Positions 52,247 through 60,781 are shown, counted from the first letter of the stretch. The stretch is DNA of 64,000 nucleotides from Mucilaginibacter myungsuensis (GCF_015222005.1 NZ_JADFFL010000011.1:1-64000), one strand, 5' to 3'. Notes: generated by a model from the sequence alone, not told the origin. A program made the numbers and translations.

Positions 52247-54490
52247 ATGCATAAGATCTTATCACTCACCGTTGCTTGTTTCTTCAGTGCATCGGCACTG
52301 GCTCAAACTAATAGTTTATCGACGCCATCGGGCTTAATGACCGACCTGATGGCGCAGCCGAATTATCAATCCATCAATGGATATGCTACACAGTCGTCGC
52401 CTGCTAACTTGGCCGATAGAACGATCAGGTCAGTACTGATCGGTAATCGAAACCCGGGATTTAGTTGGGAGATGAATAGCAACAGCAATAATGTGTTTCA
52501 GACGGCTTACCAAATCTTGGTGGCGGACAACTTAAAGGACCTAACCACTGACAAGGGTAACGTTTGGGATAGCGGCAAGATATCAAGCGCATCATCAAGC
52601 GGGGCGAGATATAAGGGTACTGCCTTAAAACCATCCACCGCTTATTATTGGAAGGTGCGCGAATGGGACAATAAAAGCCAAGTAAGCCCTTACTCCAAAC
52701 CACAAACTTTTTATACCGATACTGTTTTAGCTGATCACAAGTCGGCCTATTATCCGCAACAGGTTACGGAGGAAAAGCCGGTTAAATTTGGTAAAGTTGC
52801 CGACGTTTATCGCGTCGACTTTGGTAAGGATGCATTCGGTCAGTTGAAATTGCGATTGTATTCAGATAAGGAAACTGATACCATTAGATTACGGATATGC
52901 GAGATTGTTGACGCTAATGGCAATATAGATCGCAGACCACCCGGGACGATACGTTACGCACAATATTTGCTGCCATTAAATAAAGGCTGGCATCATTACA
53001 AGATAAAGCTGAAAAAGAATGAAATAAACACCCGCCCGCTGGCTATTAAAATGCCGGAAGATATAGGCGAGGTAACTCCTTTCAGATATGCTGAGGTTGA
53101 GGGTTACAATCACCCGCTAAAGGCTGATGATATTACGCGGTTATTCGTTCATTATCCATTTAATGATGATGTGGCAAAATTTCACTGTTCGGACAGTACC
53201 TTGAACGCGATATGGGAGTTATGTAAGTATTCGATGAAAGCGACATCTTACCTGGGCACTTATGTAGATGGCGACCGCGAGCGCCTGGCTTATGAGGCTG
53301 ATGCTTACATTAACCAGTTAAGTCATTACGCTGTCGATAAGGAATTTTCCATCGCAAGGAAAACGTACGAGCATTTGATCAATACACCAACCTGGCCGAC
53401 GGAGTGGATATTGCAATCGGTACTGATCGGTTGGAATGACTACTTGTACACAGGTGACATCAGTTCTGCCAAATATTTCTATCAAGATCTGAAAGCCAAA
53501 AGCTTGACCGCTTTGGAGGACTCGACCGGACTGATCAGCACCAAAAATGGCAAGATGACGAAAGAACTGCTCAAGTCGGTACATCACGATGGCGATCTGC
53601 GGGATATCGTGGACTGGCCGCATGGGTCAGAAACGGATGGCTTTGTTTTTACAAAATACAATTCGGTCGTCAACGCGTTCTACTATCGTGCATTGGTGTT
53701 GATGAACAGATTTGCAAAGGATATGGGTAACGCGTCGGACGAGGCTTATTATCTTAAAAAGGCCACGAGCGTTAAAAAAGCCTATCAAAAGATGTTCTTT
53801 AACGGTAAGACCGGAATCTACGTTGATGGCGATGGTACCGACCATTCATCGTTGCACACCAATATGTTCGCGATGGCTTTAGGCTTGGTCGATCAAAAGT
53901 ATCAGCCAAAGGTTTTAGAATTTATCAAGTCCCGCGGAATGAAGGCAAGCGTTTACGGTGCGCAATTTTTATTGGATGCGGTTTATGATGCCGGTGATGC
54001 TGACTATGGTCTAAGCTTGCTAACGTCTAAAAGTGACCGTGGGTGGTACAATATGATTAAAGTGGGTAGTTCCATTACCTTAGAGGCCTGGGACAATAAA
54101 TACAAGCCCAACCAGGATTGGAACCATGCCTGGGGAGCAGCGGCCGGCAACATCATATCGCGCAAGCTAATGGGTATAGAGCCATTGACGCCGGGCTGGG
54201 ATACCTTCAGCATCAAGCCACAGACCGGTAGTTTGGATAACGCCAGTATAGACGTGCCGACGATTAAAGGTACGATCAAAGTAGCATGCCAGCGCGACGG
54301 GGTATCTTTTGTGATGAATGTAAATATCCCCGCTAACACAACAGCTCAGGTTTATTTGCCGCTTAAAAAGACGGGCAAATATCAGGTTTGGATGGATGAT
54401 AAAAAGGTGAAAGGTAAAGTTGTAGGCCAAACCATCTTATTGGATAAAGTAGGTTCGGGCGAGCATTGCTTTACCATAACTTATTTATGA
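52247..54490 (+). CDS. Exported alpha-L-rhamnosidase-like protein, GH78
   Basis: Protein of 747 residues with a signal peptide (ILSLTVACFFSASALAQ). The N-terminal half has Ig-like and jelly-roll carbohydrate-binding regions (SYWKVREWD-like segment TAYYWKVREWDNKSQVSP is typical of Bac_rhamnosid_N), and the catalytic (alpha/alpha)6 barrel begins near residue 315 (CSDSTLNAIWELCKYSMKAT, DGDRERLAYEADAYIN). The DGDRERLAYEAD stretch corresponds to the conserved general-acid region; HAWGAAAGNIISRKLMGIEP near 640 is the conserved end of the barrel, followed by a C-terminal sandwich. It releases terminal rhamnose from plant or bacterial glycans. It lies 7 bp after the epimerase-like gene. Confidence 0.9.
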   Translation: MHKILSLTVACFFSASALAQTNSLSTPSGLMTDLMAQPNYQSINGYATQSSPANLADRTIRSVLIGNRNPGFSWEMNSNSNNVFQTAYQILVADNLKDLTTDKGNVWDSGKISSASSSGARYKGTALKPSTAYYWKVREWDNKSQVSPYSKPQTFYTDTVLADHKSAYYPQQVTEEKPVKFGKVADVYRVDFGKDAFGQLKLRLYSDKETDTIRLRICEIVDANGNIDRRPPGTIRYAQYLLPLNKGWHHYKIKLKKNEINTRPLAIKMPEDIGEVTPFRYAEVEGYNHPLKADDITRLFVHYPFNDDVAKFHCSDSTLNAIWELCKYSMKATSYLGTYVDGDRERLAYEADAYINQLSHYAVDKEFSIARKTYEHLINTPTWPTEWILQSVLIGWNDYLYTGDISSAKYFYQDLKAKSLTALEDSTGLISTKNGKMTKELLKSVHHDGDLRDIVDWPHGSETDGFVFTKYNSVVNAFYYRALVLMNRFAKDMGNASDEAYYLKKATSVKKAYQKMFFNGKTGIYVDGDGTDHSSLHTNMFAMALGLVDQKYQPKVLEFIKSRGMKASVYGAQFLLDAVYDAGDADYGLSLLTSKSDRGWYNMIKVGSSITLEAWDNKYKPNQDWNHAWGAAAGNIISRKLMGIEPLTPGWDTFSIKPQTGSLDNASIDVPTIKGTIKVACQRDGVSFVMNVNIPANTTAQVYLPLKKTGKYQVWMDDKKVKGKVVGQTILLDKVGSGEHCFTITYL

Positions 54491-54573
54491 TCAAGTTGCC
54501 GTAGGTATCAGCGGAAACCATTCGGCGTGGGGTTTGTTGTTTGTTCATCAGTCACTTATAAAATGTAATTACT

Positions 54574-55086
54574 ATGAACGACATAATTTTTGCCGAAAAC
54601 CTGGCACTCGAATTAAGCTCTGAAGCACCGTCGACCATCAAATGCCTGGAGCATATACAACCCGAACATTTTGGTTTTAAACCGCACGAGCGCTCCATGG
54701 AAATGGGCTATTTGGCTATGCTGGTTGGTGATATCCCTAATTGGATATATTATATCATCGAAAAGGGTGAGGTCAATTTCGCGACCTACGAACATGTAGA
54801 ATCGAAGGATGGTGCAGCAATGGTAGAGCGATTTGAAAGTAATATCGAGGCCGCCAAGAAAAGCCTGGCATCGGTAACCGAAGGTTCGCTCGACGAACCA
54901 TTTTATCTTAAAAAGGGAGATGAGGAATTACTTAAGTCCACCAAGCGCGAACAGTTAGAGAGCGTGATCAACCATATGGTACACCACCGCGGGCAATTGA
55001 CCGTTTACATGCGCATGAATGACATACCTGTACCCGCAACCTATGGACCGTCGGCCGATGATAGGAGCTACGGGTTCAAATCGTAG
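54574..55086 (+). CDS. DinB-family four-helix protein, incomplete metal site
   Basis: A 170-residue four-helix protein of the DinB/YfiT superfamily. The C-terminal metal motif is present (INHMVHHRGQLTVYMRM, HxxHRGQ-like), and the tail PVPATYGPSADDRS fits DUF1572-type members. The first metal histidine expected in the second helix (usually LAxHI) is missing: the segment reads YLAMLVGDIPNW. It may bind metal with two histidines, or be inactive as a thiol transferase. It lies 83 bp after the rhamnosidase gene with an AT-rich gap and is closed by a terminator. Confidence 0.85.
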   Translation: MNDIIFAENLALELSSEAPSTIKCLEHIQPEHFGFKPHERSMEMGYLAMLVGDIPNWIYYIIEKGEVNFATYEHVESKDGAAMVERFESNIEAAKKSLASVTEGSLDEPFYLKKGDEELLKSTKREQLESVINHMVHHRGQLTVYMRMNDIPVPATYGPSADDRSYGFKS

Positions 55087-55110
55087 GTATCGCTCTATTA
55101 GTCTAAATAA

Positions 55111-55142
55111 AATGGGCCATCTAAACTTGTAGGTGGCCCATT
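55111..55142. terminator. Terminator between convergent genes
   Basis: Arms AATGGGCCA (55111-55119) and TGGCCCATT (55134-55142) form a perfect 9-bp stem with a 14-nt loop, followed by an AT-rich tail. Position suits both the DinB gene and the converging small gene. Confidence 0.75.
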
Positions 55143-55164
55143 ACTATTATTTAAGATTACAATG

Positions 55165-55488
55165 TCAGTGCCTTGCACGCTTAGGGTTAAATGCTACCAG
55201 GTATTGTTGCTCGTCGGTATTACGTTTAGCAACCTCTTGGTTATTTGGTATGTTAGATGCACTTTGGCTTAAACCACCTTTTACTAAGCCAAATATCTCA
55301 GCCGAAGCTTCAGGCTTAACTTTGATAGAGATGGTTGGATGGAAACGTTTTTCGATGGTCGTTTTCTCTTCTTGGGTCGCAACATTCAGTTCCCAACCTT
55401 CGTCTGTTTTAAAGCCGAACTCTTTTGCTGTATTGTTCAGGTCGTATACATATATACGGGCCTGCATTTGTGTGTCTTGCGCGGCCAT
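55165..55488 (-). CDS. Small protein of unknown function, 107 residues
   Basis: I do not recognise it. The chain starts MAAQDTQMQARIYVYDLNNT and has alternating strands (IEKRFHPTISIKVKPEA) with no membrane segment or signal peptide. The central EIFGLVKGGLSQSASNIP may be a short helix-loop. It starts 1 nt after the stop of a 44-residue gene, so the two are translationally coupled. Coding confidence comes from codon usage, the coupled gene and two flanking terminators rather than similarity. Confidence 0.7.
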   Translation of the reverse strand: MAAQDTQMQARIYVYDLNNTAKEFGFKTDEGWELNVATQEEKTTIEKRFHPTISIKVKPEASAEIFGLVKGGLSQSASNIPNNQEVAKRNTDEQQYLVAFNPKRARH

Positions 55489-55489
55489 C

Positions 55490-55624
55490 TTATTTCTTTT
55501 TAATTGGAGCGTTGTCTACAGATGATGTACGCGTTTTGCCCGCCTGATAATCTGATGGTGCGCCTTTGCCAACCGGATTAGGTAATTTCTTTGCTTCTTT
55601 TTTGCCGCCTTTGTCTTTACTCAT
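55490..55624 (-). CDS. Small Lys-rich protein, 44 residues
   Basis: A minus-strand ATG at 55622-55624 opens a 44-residue frame reading MSKDKGGKKEAKKLPNPVGK, then GAPSDYQAGKTRTSSVDN and a basic end, stopping at TAA (55490-55492). It is hydrophilic and probably disordered. The stop is followed by G and then the ATG of the next gene, a spacing that suggests coupled translation. Below the usual length cut-off, so it may be absent from automatic annotation. Confidence 0.7.
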   Translation of the reverse strand: MSKDKGGKKEAKKLPNPVGKGAPSDYQAGKTRTSSVDNAPIKKK

Positions 55625-55808
55625 AATATGAAGTTTTTAATAGTTAATAAGAAATGGAATTGTGAAATAGAGGGGGAAGTAGAAAGTGCAGAGCACAATG
55701 ATGTTGCCTTTGTCATAGTTTGTTTTGTTGTTAGTATAGCAAATGCTTAAATACTGCCGCAACAAAAAGGCAATGCCTAAGTAAATAGGAATGTGGTGGG
55801 TGTTATGG

Positions 55809-55830
55809 AATTGCTTAAAGGTAAGCAATT
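55809..55830. terminator. Perfect 8-bp hairpin (AATTGCTT/AAGCAATT)
   Basis: Arms 55809-55816 and 55823-55830 enclose 6 nt. It lies just beyond the larger hairpin and may strengthen termination of the lipoprotein gene; no U-tract is clear. Confidence 0.4.
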
Positions 55831-55839
55831 AAATGCAGC

Positions 55840-55881
55840 AATGCCTGCCTGCCAAAAATAAATAATGGACGGGCAGGCATT
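55840..55881 (-). terminator. Hairpin downstream of the lipoprotein gene
   Basis: Arms AATGCCTGCC (55840-55849) and GGCAGGCATT (55872-55881) pair perfectly over 10 bp, 25 bp past the end of the lipoprotein gene. The poly-U tail is weak. Confidence 0.55.
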
Positions 55882-55905
55882 AGTGAGAAATAACAGAAAG
55901 GAAAT

Positions 55906-56337
55906 TTATTCGAACACAACCTCTTCTGGTCCCGACGTCTTGGCTACGTGGCAAGCGCATCCGCCTGCTATCTTGAAGGTCGCTGTTTTGGTAACGTTGG
56001 TAGCAGGATCGGTTGCTGACACCAAGATCTCGTCGCCGGCATCCGACAATTCTTTTAAATTATTGTCGCTCGCTACAATGTAATAGCCAGGCATTTGGTC
56101 GGCATTAGGCATAATGCCGGTGTTCTTTAGTTGCTGACCGGTCCGTTTATTTACCGCTTTGAAATTTTGGACGGCTAAACCCTGTCCGCTCTTTACGAAT
56201 TTTACGCCGACACTTCTAAATTCCATCGTGCAAGCCTTGGGCGCACACGGGGTGCTGTTATCTGGGTCTGTAGCTTTTTTCTCGCAGGCGGTTAGTGCTG
56301 TTACAATGATCAGTCCGGTTAATATCAATTTACGCAT
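55906..56337 (-). CDS. Small lipoprotein of unknown function
   Basis: A 143-residue protein with a lipoprotein signal (LILTGLIIVTALTAC, lipid-anchored Cys near residue 18). The mature part has paired cysteines, CAPKAC early and GGCAC near the end, and a strand-rich centre (MPGYYIVASDNNLKELSDAG, VTKTATFKIAGG) consistent with a small beta-sandwich. I do not recognise the family. It is the only gene between two terminators, so it stands alone. Confidence 0.8.
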   Translation of the reverse strand: MRKLILTGLIIVTALTACEKKATDPDNSTPCAPKACTMEFRSVGVKFVKSGQGLAVQNFKAVNKRTGQQLKNTGIMPNADQMPGYYIVASDNNLKELSDAGDEILVSATDPATNVTKTATFKIAGGCACHVAKTSGPEEVVFE

Positions 56338-56401
56338 GGTTGTAAGTTTTTATAGGATTACGCCGGATAGCAACCTAATGCTACATCATCACCAAATTAA
56401 T

Positions 56402-56431
56402 AAAAAAGGCGACAGTATTAACACTATCGCC
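56402..56431 (-). terminator. Rho-independent terminator of the M20 peptidase gene
   Basis: On the minus strand arms GGCGATAGT (56431-56423) and ACTGTCGCC (56416-56408) pair with one mismatch, with a 6-nt loop, followed by a run of six T. It lies 37 bp after the peptidase stop. Confidence 0.8.
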
Positions 56432-56446
56432 CTTCAGCTGTTCCAA

Positions 56447-56470
56447 ACTGATCACTGATCACTGATCACT
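56447..56470. repeat. Three and a half copies of ACTGATC at a gene end
   Basis: The heptamer ACTGATC is repeated in tandem (ACTGATCACTGATCACTGATC, with a final ACT), ending at the stop codon of the M20 peptidase gene. It is one of several such word-like repeats in gaps of this window. Confidence 0.6.
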
Positions 56471-57839
56471 ATTTCGACAACTCCGCAAAATATTTATGGA
56501 ACAATGGAATGGTCTCAATGCCTTTGTAATAATTGTAAATGTCATACTTCTCATTAGGAGAGTGCAATGCATCGCTATCCAAACCGAAGCCCATCAATAC
56601 GGTCTTAATTCCTAATTCAGCTTCGAATAAAGCTACGATAGGGATACTGCCACCGCCTCGGGTAGGAATAGGCTCTTTGCCAAACGATTCGGCAATGGCT
56701 TTTTGAGCGGCTTTATAAGCAATGCTATCAGTAGGGGTAACCACCGGTTCGCCACCATGGTGCGGGGTAACGGTGACCTTTACGTACGACGGGGCTATCT
56801 TTTTAAAATGATCGGTAAAAAGCTGAGTGACCTTTTCTGATGTTTGGTTAGGCACCAAACGCATAGATATTTTGGCGTTAGCTTTGGATGGCAACACGGT
56901 TTTAGCACCCTCGCCAATGTAACCACCCCAGATGCCGTTCACCTCTAAGGTTGGGCGTGTGCCTGTACGCTCGAAAGTAGAGTAGCCTGTTTCGCCCCAA
57001 ACTTCGTCGATACCAAGGTCCTTCTTAAATTCATCTTCGCTGTATGGCGCCGAGTTCAGTGATGTTTTTTCGGCATCGGTCAGTTCGATCACATCATCAT
57101 AAAAACCCGGGATAGTGATATGATTGTTATCATCGTGCATGGATGCGATCATCTTGGCAAGTATGGTGGCCGGGTTAGCTACCGCGCCCCCATAAACGCC
57201 TGAATGCAGATCGCGGTTAGGGCCAACAACTTCAACCTCCAAATATGATAAGCCGCGCAGGCCGGTCTCTAACGACGGGTTTTCCATGCTGATCATAGAT
57301 GTGTCGGATATCAATACCACATCGGCTTTTAAACGTTCTTTATTAGCTTTAACGTAGATGCCAAGGTTGTTAGAGCCTACCTCCTCCTCACCTTCGATCA
57401 TAAACTTGATATTGCATGGCAAGGTGTTGGTATTAACCATCAATTCAAACGCTTTAACGTGCATGTAAAATTGGCCCTTGTCGTCGCACGCACCGCGGGC
57501 GTATATCTTGCCATCACGCACAGTCGGCTCAAAAGGTGGGGTGTGCCAAAGTTCAAGTGGATCAGCAGGCTGTACATCGTAGTGGCCATAAACCAATACG
57601 GTAGGCAGGGCTGGATCAATGATCTTTTCGCCATAAACGATAGGGTAACCCGCTGTAGGGCAAACCTCAACGTTGTCCGCACCGCAATCACGCAATTTTT
57701 GCGCTACGTAATCGGCAGTTTTAAGCACATCGTCCTTGTATTTAGGGTCGGCACTCACGGATGGAAAGCGTAACAGATCGAACAATTCTTCGAGCATGCG
57801 GTCTTTGTTGGCCTGTATATAATTTTTAATGTGTTGCAT
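56469..57839 (-). CDS. M20-family dipeptidase
   Basis: Zinc dipeptidase of 456 residues, cytosolic (no signal). Metal and catalytic residues: VLVYGHYDVQPAD (first metal His and catalytic Asp), ARGACDDKGQFYMH (bridging Asp), FMIEGEEEVGS (base and metal Glu), LISDTSM (metal Asp) and the C-terminal ALHSPNEKYDIYN histidine. The dimerisation lid occupies about 190-340. Acts on di- or acyl-amino acids; specificity unknown. The ATG at 57839 (MQHIKNYIQANKDRML) is preferred: the alternative TTG at 57860 is part of a TATATTTG promoter box. Confidence 0.93.
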   Translation of the reverse strand: MQHIKNYIQANKDRMLEELFDLLRFPSVSADPKYKDDVLKTADYVAQKLRDCGADNVEVCPTAGYPIVYGEKIIDPALPTVLVYGHYDVQPADPLELWHTPPFEPTVRDGKIYARGACDDKGQFYMHVKAFELMVNTNTLPCNIKFMIEGEEEVGSNNLGIYVKANKERLKADVVLISDTSMISMENPSLETGLRGLSYLEVEVVGPNRDLHSGVYGGAVANPATILAKMIASMHDDNNHITIPGFYDDVIELTDAEKTSLNSAPYSEDEFKKDLGIDEVWGETGYSTFERTGTRPTLEVNGIWGGYIGEGAKTVLPSKANAKISMRLVPNQTSEKVTQLFTDHFKKIAPSYVKVTVTPHHGGEPVVTPTDSIAYKAAQKAIAESFGKEPIPTRGGGSIPIVALFEAELGIKTVLMGFGLDSDALHSPNEKYDIYNYYKGIETIPLFHKYFAELSK

Positions 57840-57857
57840 AATGAGATCGTTTGTGGA

Positions 57858-57865
57858 CAAATATA
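57858..57865 (-). promoter_or_regulatory. Candidate -7 box (TATATTTG) of the M20 peptidase gene
   Basis: TATATTTG on the minus strand, 18 nt before the ATG at 57839. Its TTG would be the start codon of the longer frame, so the box decides the start. The -33 element is unclear. Confidence 0.5.
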
Positions 57866-58105
57866 ACAGATGCGGGAATGAGAAAAGCCGGTGTGTAAAT
57901 TTTTCCTTTTAATTCCCCAGTTGCTTATTGATGATAAGGCTTAAAATGAACGGCTTTGTAACGCTTTAGCCCTAACGATCGTCTAAAGCATGTTACTTAT
58001 TGGATAATATACCGGTGGTATAACATTTGCCTTATGGTTTAAACCGGCTATATGTAATATTCAACTTTCTGTTGATAGATAGATAATAATCGGCGGCAAT
58101 ATTTG

Positions 58106-58113
58106 TATATTTG
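58106..58113 (+). promoter_or_regulatory. Candidate -7 box (TATATTTG) of the SGNH hydrolase gene
   Basis: TATATTTG lies 21 nt before the TTG start of the T9SS-sorted SGNH gene in an AT-rich 295-bp gap that has no other feature. No TTG stands at the ideal -33 spacing. Confidence 0.45.
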
Positions 58114-58134
58114 AAAAGCACTATTGGTTAAACA

Positions 58135-59100
58135 TTGAAAACATTAAATAAAAGGCATCTGAGGATACTATACTCCGCGCTCTTTTTATTATCTGTTACC
58201 ATATCGGCCCTTGCACAGACGCCGACCTGTAGTTCTGCCGCCAAATTTTACAGTAAGGACAGTATCAATATTACCACCTTTGGGGCCAGCACGGTTGCCG
58301 GTGTTGGAAGTTTCGCTTTTCAGCCGGATCTTAAACAAAACTTTCAGAATTGCTACAATGGCAAGGTCATTGACGTGACCAACAACGGTATCCCCGGCGA
58401 AACCACCACGCAGGGACTTATACGATTTGTTAAGGCGATAGAGAACCGCACCGGTTTTTTAGTGATCATTATGGGCGCGAATGATGCCCAGGCTATCGCT
58501 AATCGTAAGATGCGCTTGTTCGACACCGAACGGAACATGCGTTATTATATAGAGGAATCGTTAAAACGTAAATTGACACCAATAGTTGGCACTATTCAGT
58601 TTTACAACGATCAAAACAATCAATTCCTTAAAAACTGCAACTTAATAGTAAAGCAAATAAACGCGCTTTATAAAAGATTGGCTGAGGAGTATCATGTTTA
58701 CCTTGCTGATCTTAACGGCTCATTAGGTAGGGATTTTAGCTTGTATCAGGACTTGGTGCACCCCAATGCTAAAGGTTACAAGCTGATAAGTTTTGTATTG
58801 TTCGATGCGATAAATGAGGCCATCGAAGAAAAATTCCTGTTGATCGGTATTCGTCAAAATTACCCCAACCCGGTTAGGGATGTTACAAAGATCGGCTATA
58901 GCTTGTCGCAAGCGGGTAAAGTGCTGATCAAACTCTATGATATCCTCGGCGTGCCAGTAAAATCTCTAGAGGATGAATACCAGGGAGCGGGCAATCACGA
59001 ACTTACTGTCAATTTAGGCGACCTTAATGCCGGGATGTATATATATGTAATGAAGGTGGGCGGACAGCAAATAAGTAAAAAGCTGCTGGTAGTAAAATGA
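58135..59100 (+). CDS. Secreted SGNH-type hydrolase with T9SS type A sorting domain
   Basis: A 321-residue exported protein with TTG start and a signal peptide (ILYSALFLLSVTISALAQ). The SGNH-like domain (about 45-230) has ITTFGASTVAGVG, where the usual GDS reads GAS but the serine (about 52) remains; NGIPGETT (block II); IMGANDAQ (block III Asn); and DLVHPNAKGY (block V Asp-x-x-His). Residues about 240-321 are a type IX secretion C-terminal domain (NYPNPVRDVTKIGYSL, VKLYDILG-like IKLYDILGVPVKSL, GMYIYVMKVGG, KKLLVVK), so the enzyme is exported across the outer membrane and anchored or released. Substrate unknown (acyl ester of a glycan is likely). Confidence 0.9.
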   Translation: MKTLNKRHLRILYSALFLLSVTISALAQTPTCSSAAKFYSKDSINITTFGASTVAGVGSFAFQPDLKQNFQNCYNGKVIDVTNNGIPGETTTQGLIRFVKAIENRTGFLVIIMGANDAQAIANRKMRLFDTERNMRYYIEESLKRKLTPIVGTIQFYNDQNNQFLKNCNLIVKQINALYKRLAEEYHVYLADLNGSLGRDFSLYQDLVHPNAKGYKLISFVLFDAINEAIEEKFLLIGIRQNYPNPVRDVTKIGYSLSQAGKVLIKLYDILGVPVKSLEDEYQGAGNHELTVNLGDLNAGMYIYVMKVGGQQISKKLLVVK

Positions 59101-59128
59101 TGTCTGTCGGGGATGTGTTGTTTGTATG

Positions 59129-59159
59129 TTGTTGTTTTATAGTTTGTTATTTAAATTTG
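59129..59159 (+). promoter_or_regulatory. Candidate promoter (TTG-n20-TAAATTTG) of the TPR kinase-like gene
   Basis: TTG (59129-59131) and TAAATTTG (59152-59159) are separated by 20 nt, one more than ideal. A TTTG-rich track surrounds it. The leader to the ATG would be about 100 nt. Confidence 0.5.
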
Positions 59160-59261
59160 TTTGTTTGTGATACCTGCAAATTATTTAAAGATAAGTTGTT
59201 GTTTTTTTTGTCAATAGCCCTTATCTTCATCACCGATTCAAACTAAATTATTCGCTATCAG

Positions 59262-60692
59262 ATGAAACTTTTCTACTCAGTTCTTCTTAGTGTATCATTG
59301 CTATTATGGTTTGAGCGTTCTTATGCCTATCAAACAAATAAAAATGCCGATTCTGTTGAGGTTGTAATGTTAAATAAGCAGGCTTTAGCAAATCTGCGCA
59401 CCGATACGGCGCAAGCTTTTACGCTGGCCAATAAAGCTGCGGGCGCGGCCGGTCGGTCTGAATATTTTGTTGGCTTAGGTGAATCTTATCGGATACTAGG
59501 GATCTTGTATAGTTTGAAACCAGATCATAAGTATGCTTTTGAATATTTCTCTAAGGCTCTAAAGCTCTTCGGAAAACGGGGATACAACATAGGTGTTGCT
59601 AAAGTTAAAAACGATCTTGGAACGTTGTATAAGGCTAATGACCCTAAAGAAGCTTTAACCTATTTCTCCGAAGCGTTACCAATTGCGCAAAAAGCAGGCG
59701 ATAGTGTACTCATTGCTACCATAAATGTAAGTATCGCTGATGTAAATTTCCATCAAAAGCGGTTTGCTGCAGCTTACCAAATCTACAAAGCTTCGCTTGG
59801 GATATTTAGCAGAGCCGGAGAGGAGCAGGAAGAGATCAGTTGCGCCATAAAAGCAGGTGCCTGCGGTACTATATTAGGAAAGTATCAGGAGGCACAAAGC
59901 TTGTTGACCGATGCTGATACAAAAGCACGTGAGTTAAATAACGCCGCGCTATTAGCCGAGGCATCGTTGGCTTTAGCAGATCTTTACACTGCTCAAGAAA
60001 AATTTGATCTGGCAAACAAATACTTGGGCGAAGCCGGCCGGATAAATGGCGGAAGTAAACTGCGTACCGATCTGTTATACACCGCTTACAAACTGGAGTT
60101 TAAAAAAGGAAACTTTAAAAAAGCGGCTGAGATATTAAATAACCTGCATTTAGAAGACATTGAAGAAACCAAGACAAAAACATTAGAACAGATAAACCTG
60201 GTGCAGAAAAAAGGCGAACAGGATGCTGAACTGGATGCCGCCAAAGCACTTTTGTCTCAAAATAAATATAGCTTTAACCTTTTTGCAGGCGCTGCAGTGT
60301 TGGCCTTGCTTGCCATATCATTGGTGATGTTGCTTATCCTGAATGTTAAGCGGAAAGCCGAGACCAACAAAAAACTCTCCGAACTTAACGCCGAGGTATC
60401 GCGCCAAAAAGATAACCTGAACCGGATCAATCATCATCTGGAGGAGATCATAGACGAGCGTACTAAAGATCTGCAGATCAAGAATAAAAAACTTTCAGAA
60501 TACTCGTCTTACCTGTCGCACCAAATACGTGGACCTATTGCTACGCTTAAAGGTTTGATGAACCTGGAGAAAGAAGGTTTGGTAGATAAAAAAGAGTGTA
60601 TAAATATGATGAACAAGTGTGTATCCGAAATAGATGATAAGATCATTGATATGAGCGATATGCTGCACGATCCGGATAGGGCAGGGTTTTGA
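59262..60692 (+). CDS. TPR membrane protein with kinase dimerisation domain but no ATPase domain
   Basis: A 476-residue protein. A signal peptide (VLLSVSLLLWFERSYA) is followed by TPR-like repeats (residues 35-320, such as YAFEYFSKALKLFGKRGYN, and EALTYFSEALPIAQKAGD), one membrane helix at about 343-363 (LFAGAAVLALLAISLVMLLI), a long coiled coil, and a HisKA-like segment (SSYLSHQIRGPIATLKGLM) with a candidate phospho-acceptor histidine near residue 420. It stops at DMLHDPDRAGF with no HATPase_c domain, and a strong terminator follows only 28 bp later, so the truncation is not an assembly cut. It could be a phospho-relay acceptor, a dominant-negative decoy, or a dead kinase. Confidence 0.88.
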   Translation: MKLFYSVLLSVSLLLWFERSYAYQTNKNADSVEVVMLNKQALANLRTDTAQAFTLANKAAGAAGRSEYFVGLGESYRILGILYSLKPDHKYAFEYFSKALKLFGKRGYNIGVAKVKNDLGTLYKANDPKEALTYFSEALPIAQKAGDSVLIATINVSIADVNFHQKRFAAAYQIYKASLGIFSRAGEEQEEISCAIKAGACGTILGKYQEAQSLLTDADTKARELNNAALLAEASLALADLYTAQEKFDLANKYLGEAGRINGGSKLRTDLLYTAYKLEFKKGNFKKAAEILNNLHLEDIEETKTKTLEQINLVQKKGEQDAELDAAKALLSQNKYSFNLFAGAAVLALLAISLVMLLILNVKRKAETNKKLSELNAEVSRQKDNLNRINHHLEEIIDERTKDLQIKNKKLSEYSSYLSHQIRGPIATLKGLMNLEKEGLVDKKECINMMNKCVSEIDDKIIDMSDMLHDPDRAGF

Positions 60693-60720
60693 TATTGTCT
60701 GTAACTTGGTAGAAACAGGA

Positions 60721-60752
60721 AAAGCTTGATGAATATTCATCAAGCTTTTTTT
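60721..60752. terminator. Terminator with a 28-bp perfect palindrome
   Basis: 60721-60748 is a perfect palindrome (arm AAAGCTTGATGAAT), followed by more T to 60752. It ends the kinase-like gene and, given the left A-run, also the converging XRE gene. Confidence 0.85.
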
Positions 60753-60781
60753 ATGGATAAACCAGCGGGGTATCGAAATGC

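Larger units (their letters stand above)
55625..55905. other. Intergenic region with two hairpins
   Basis: Between the small gene pair and the lipoprotein gene there are 281 bp with no credible gene; a 63-codon minus frame at 55637-55828 is rejected. Two hairpins (55809-55830 and 55840-55881) lie in its right half. Confidence 0.6.

Noticed and set aside
55637..55828. Minus-strand frame of 63 residues in the gap before the lipoprotein gene
   Set aside because: AT-rich, Tyr/Phe/Ile-rich random-looking translation overlapping the hairpin at 55809; no start support.
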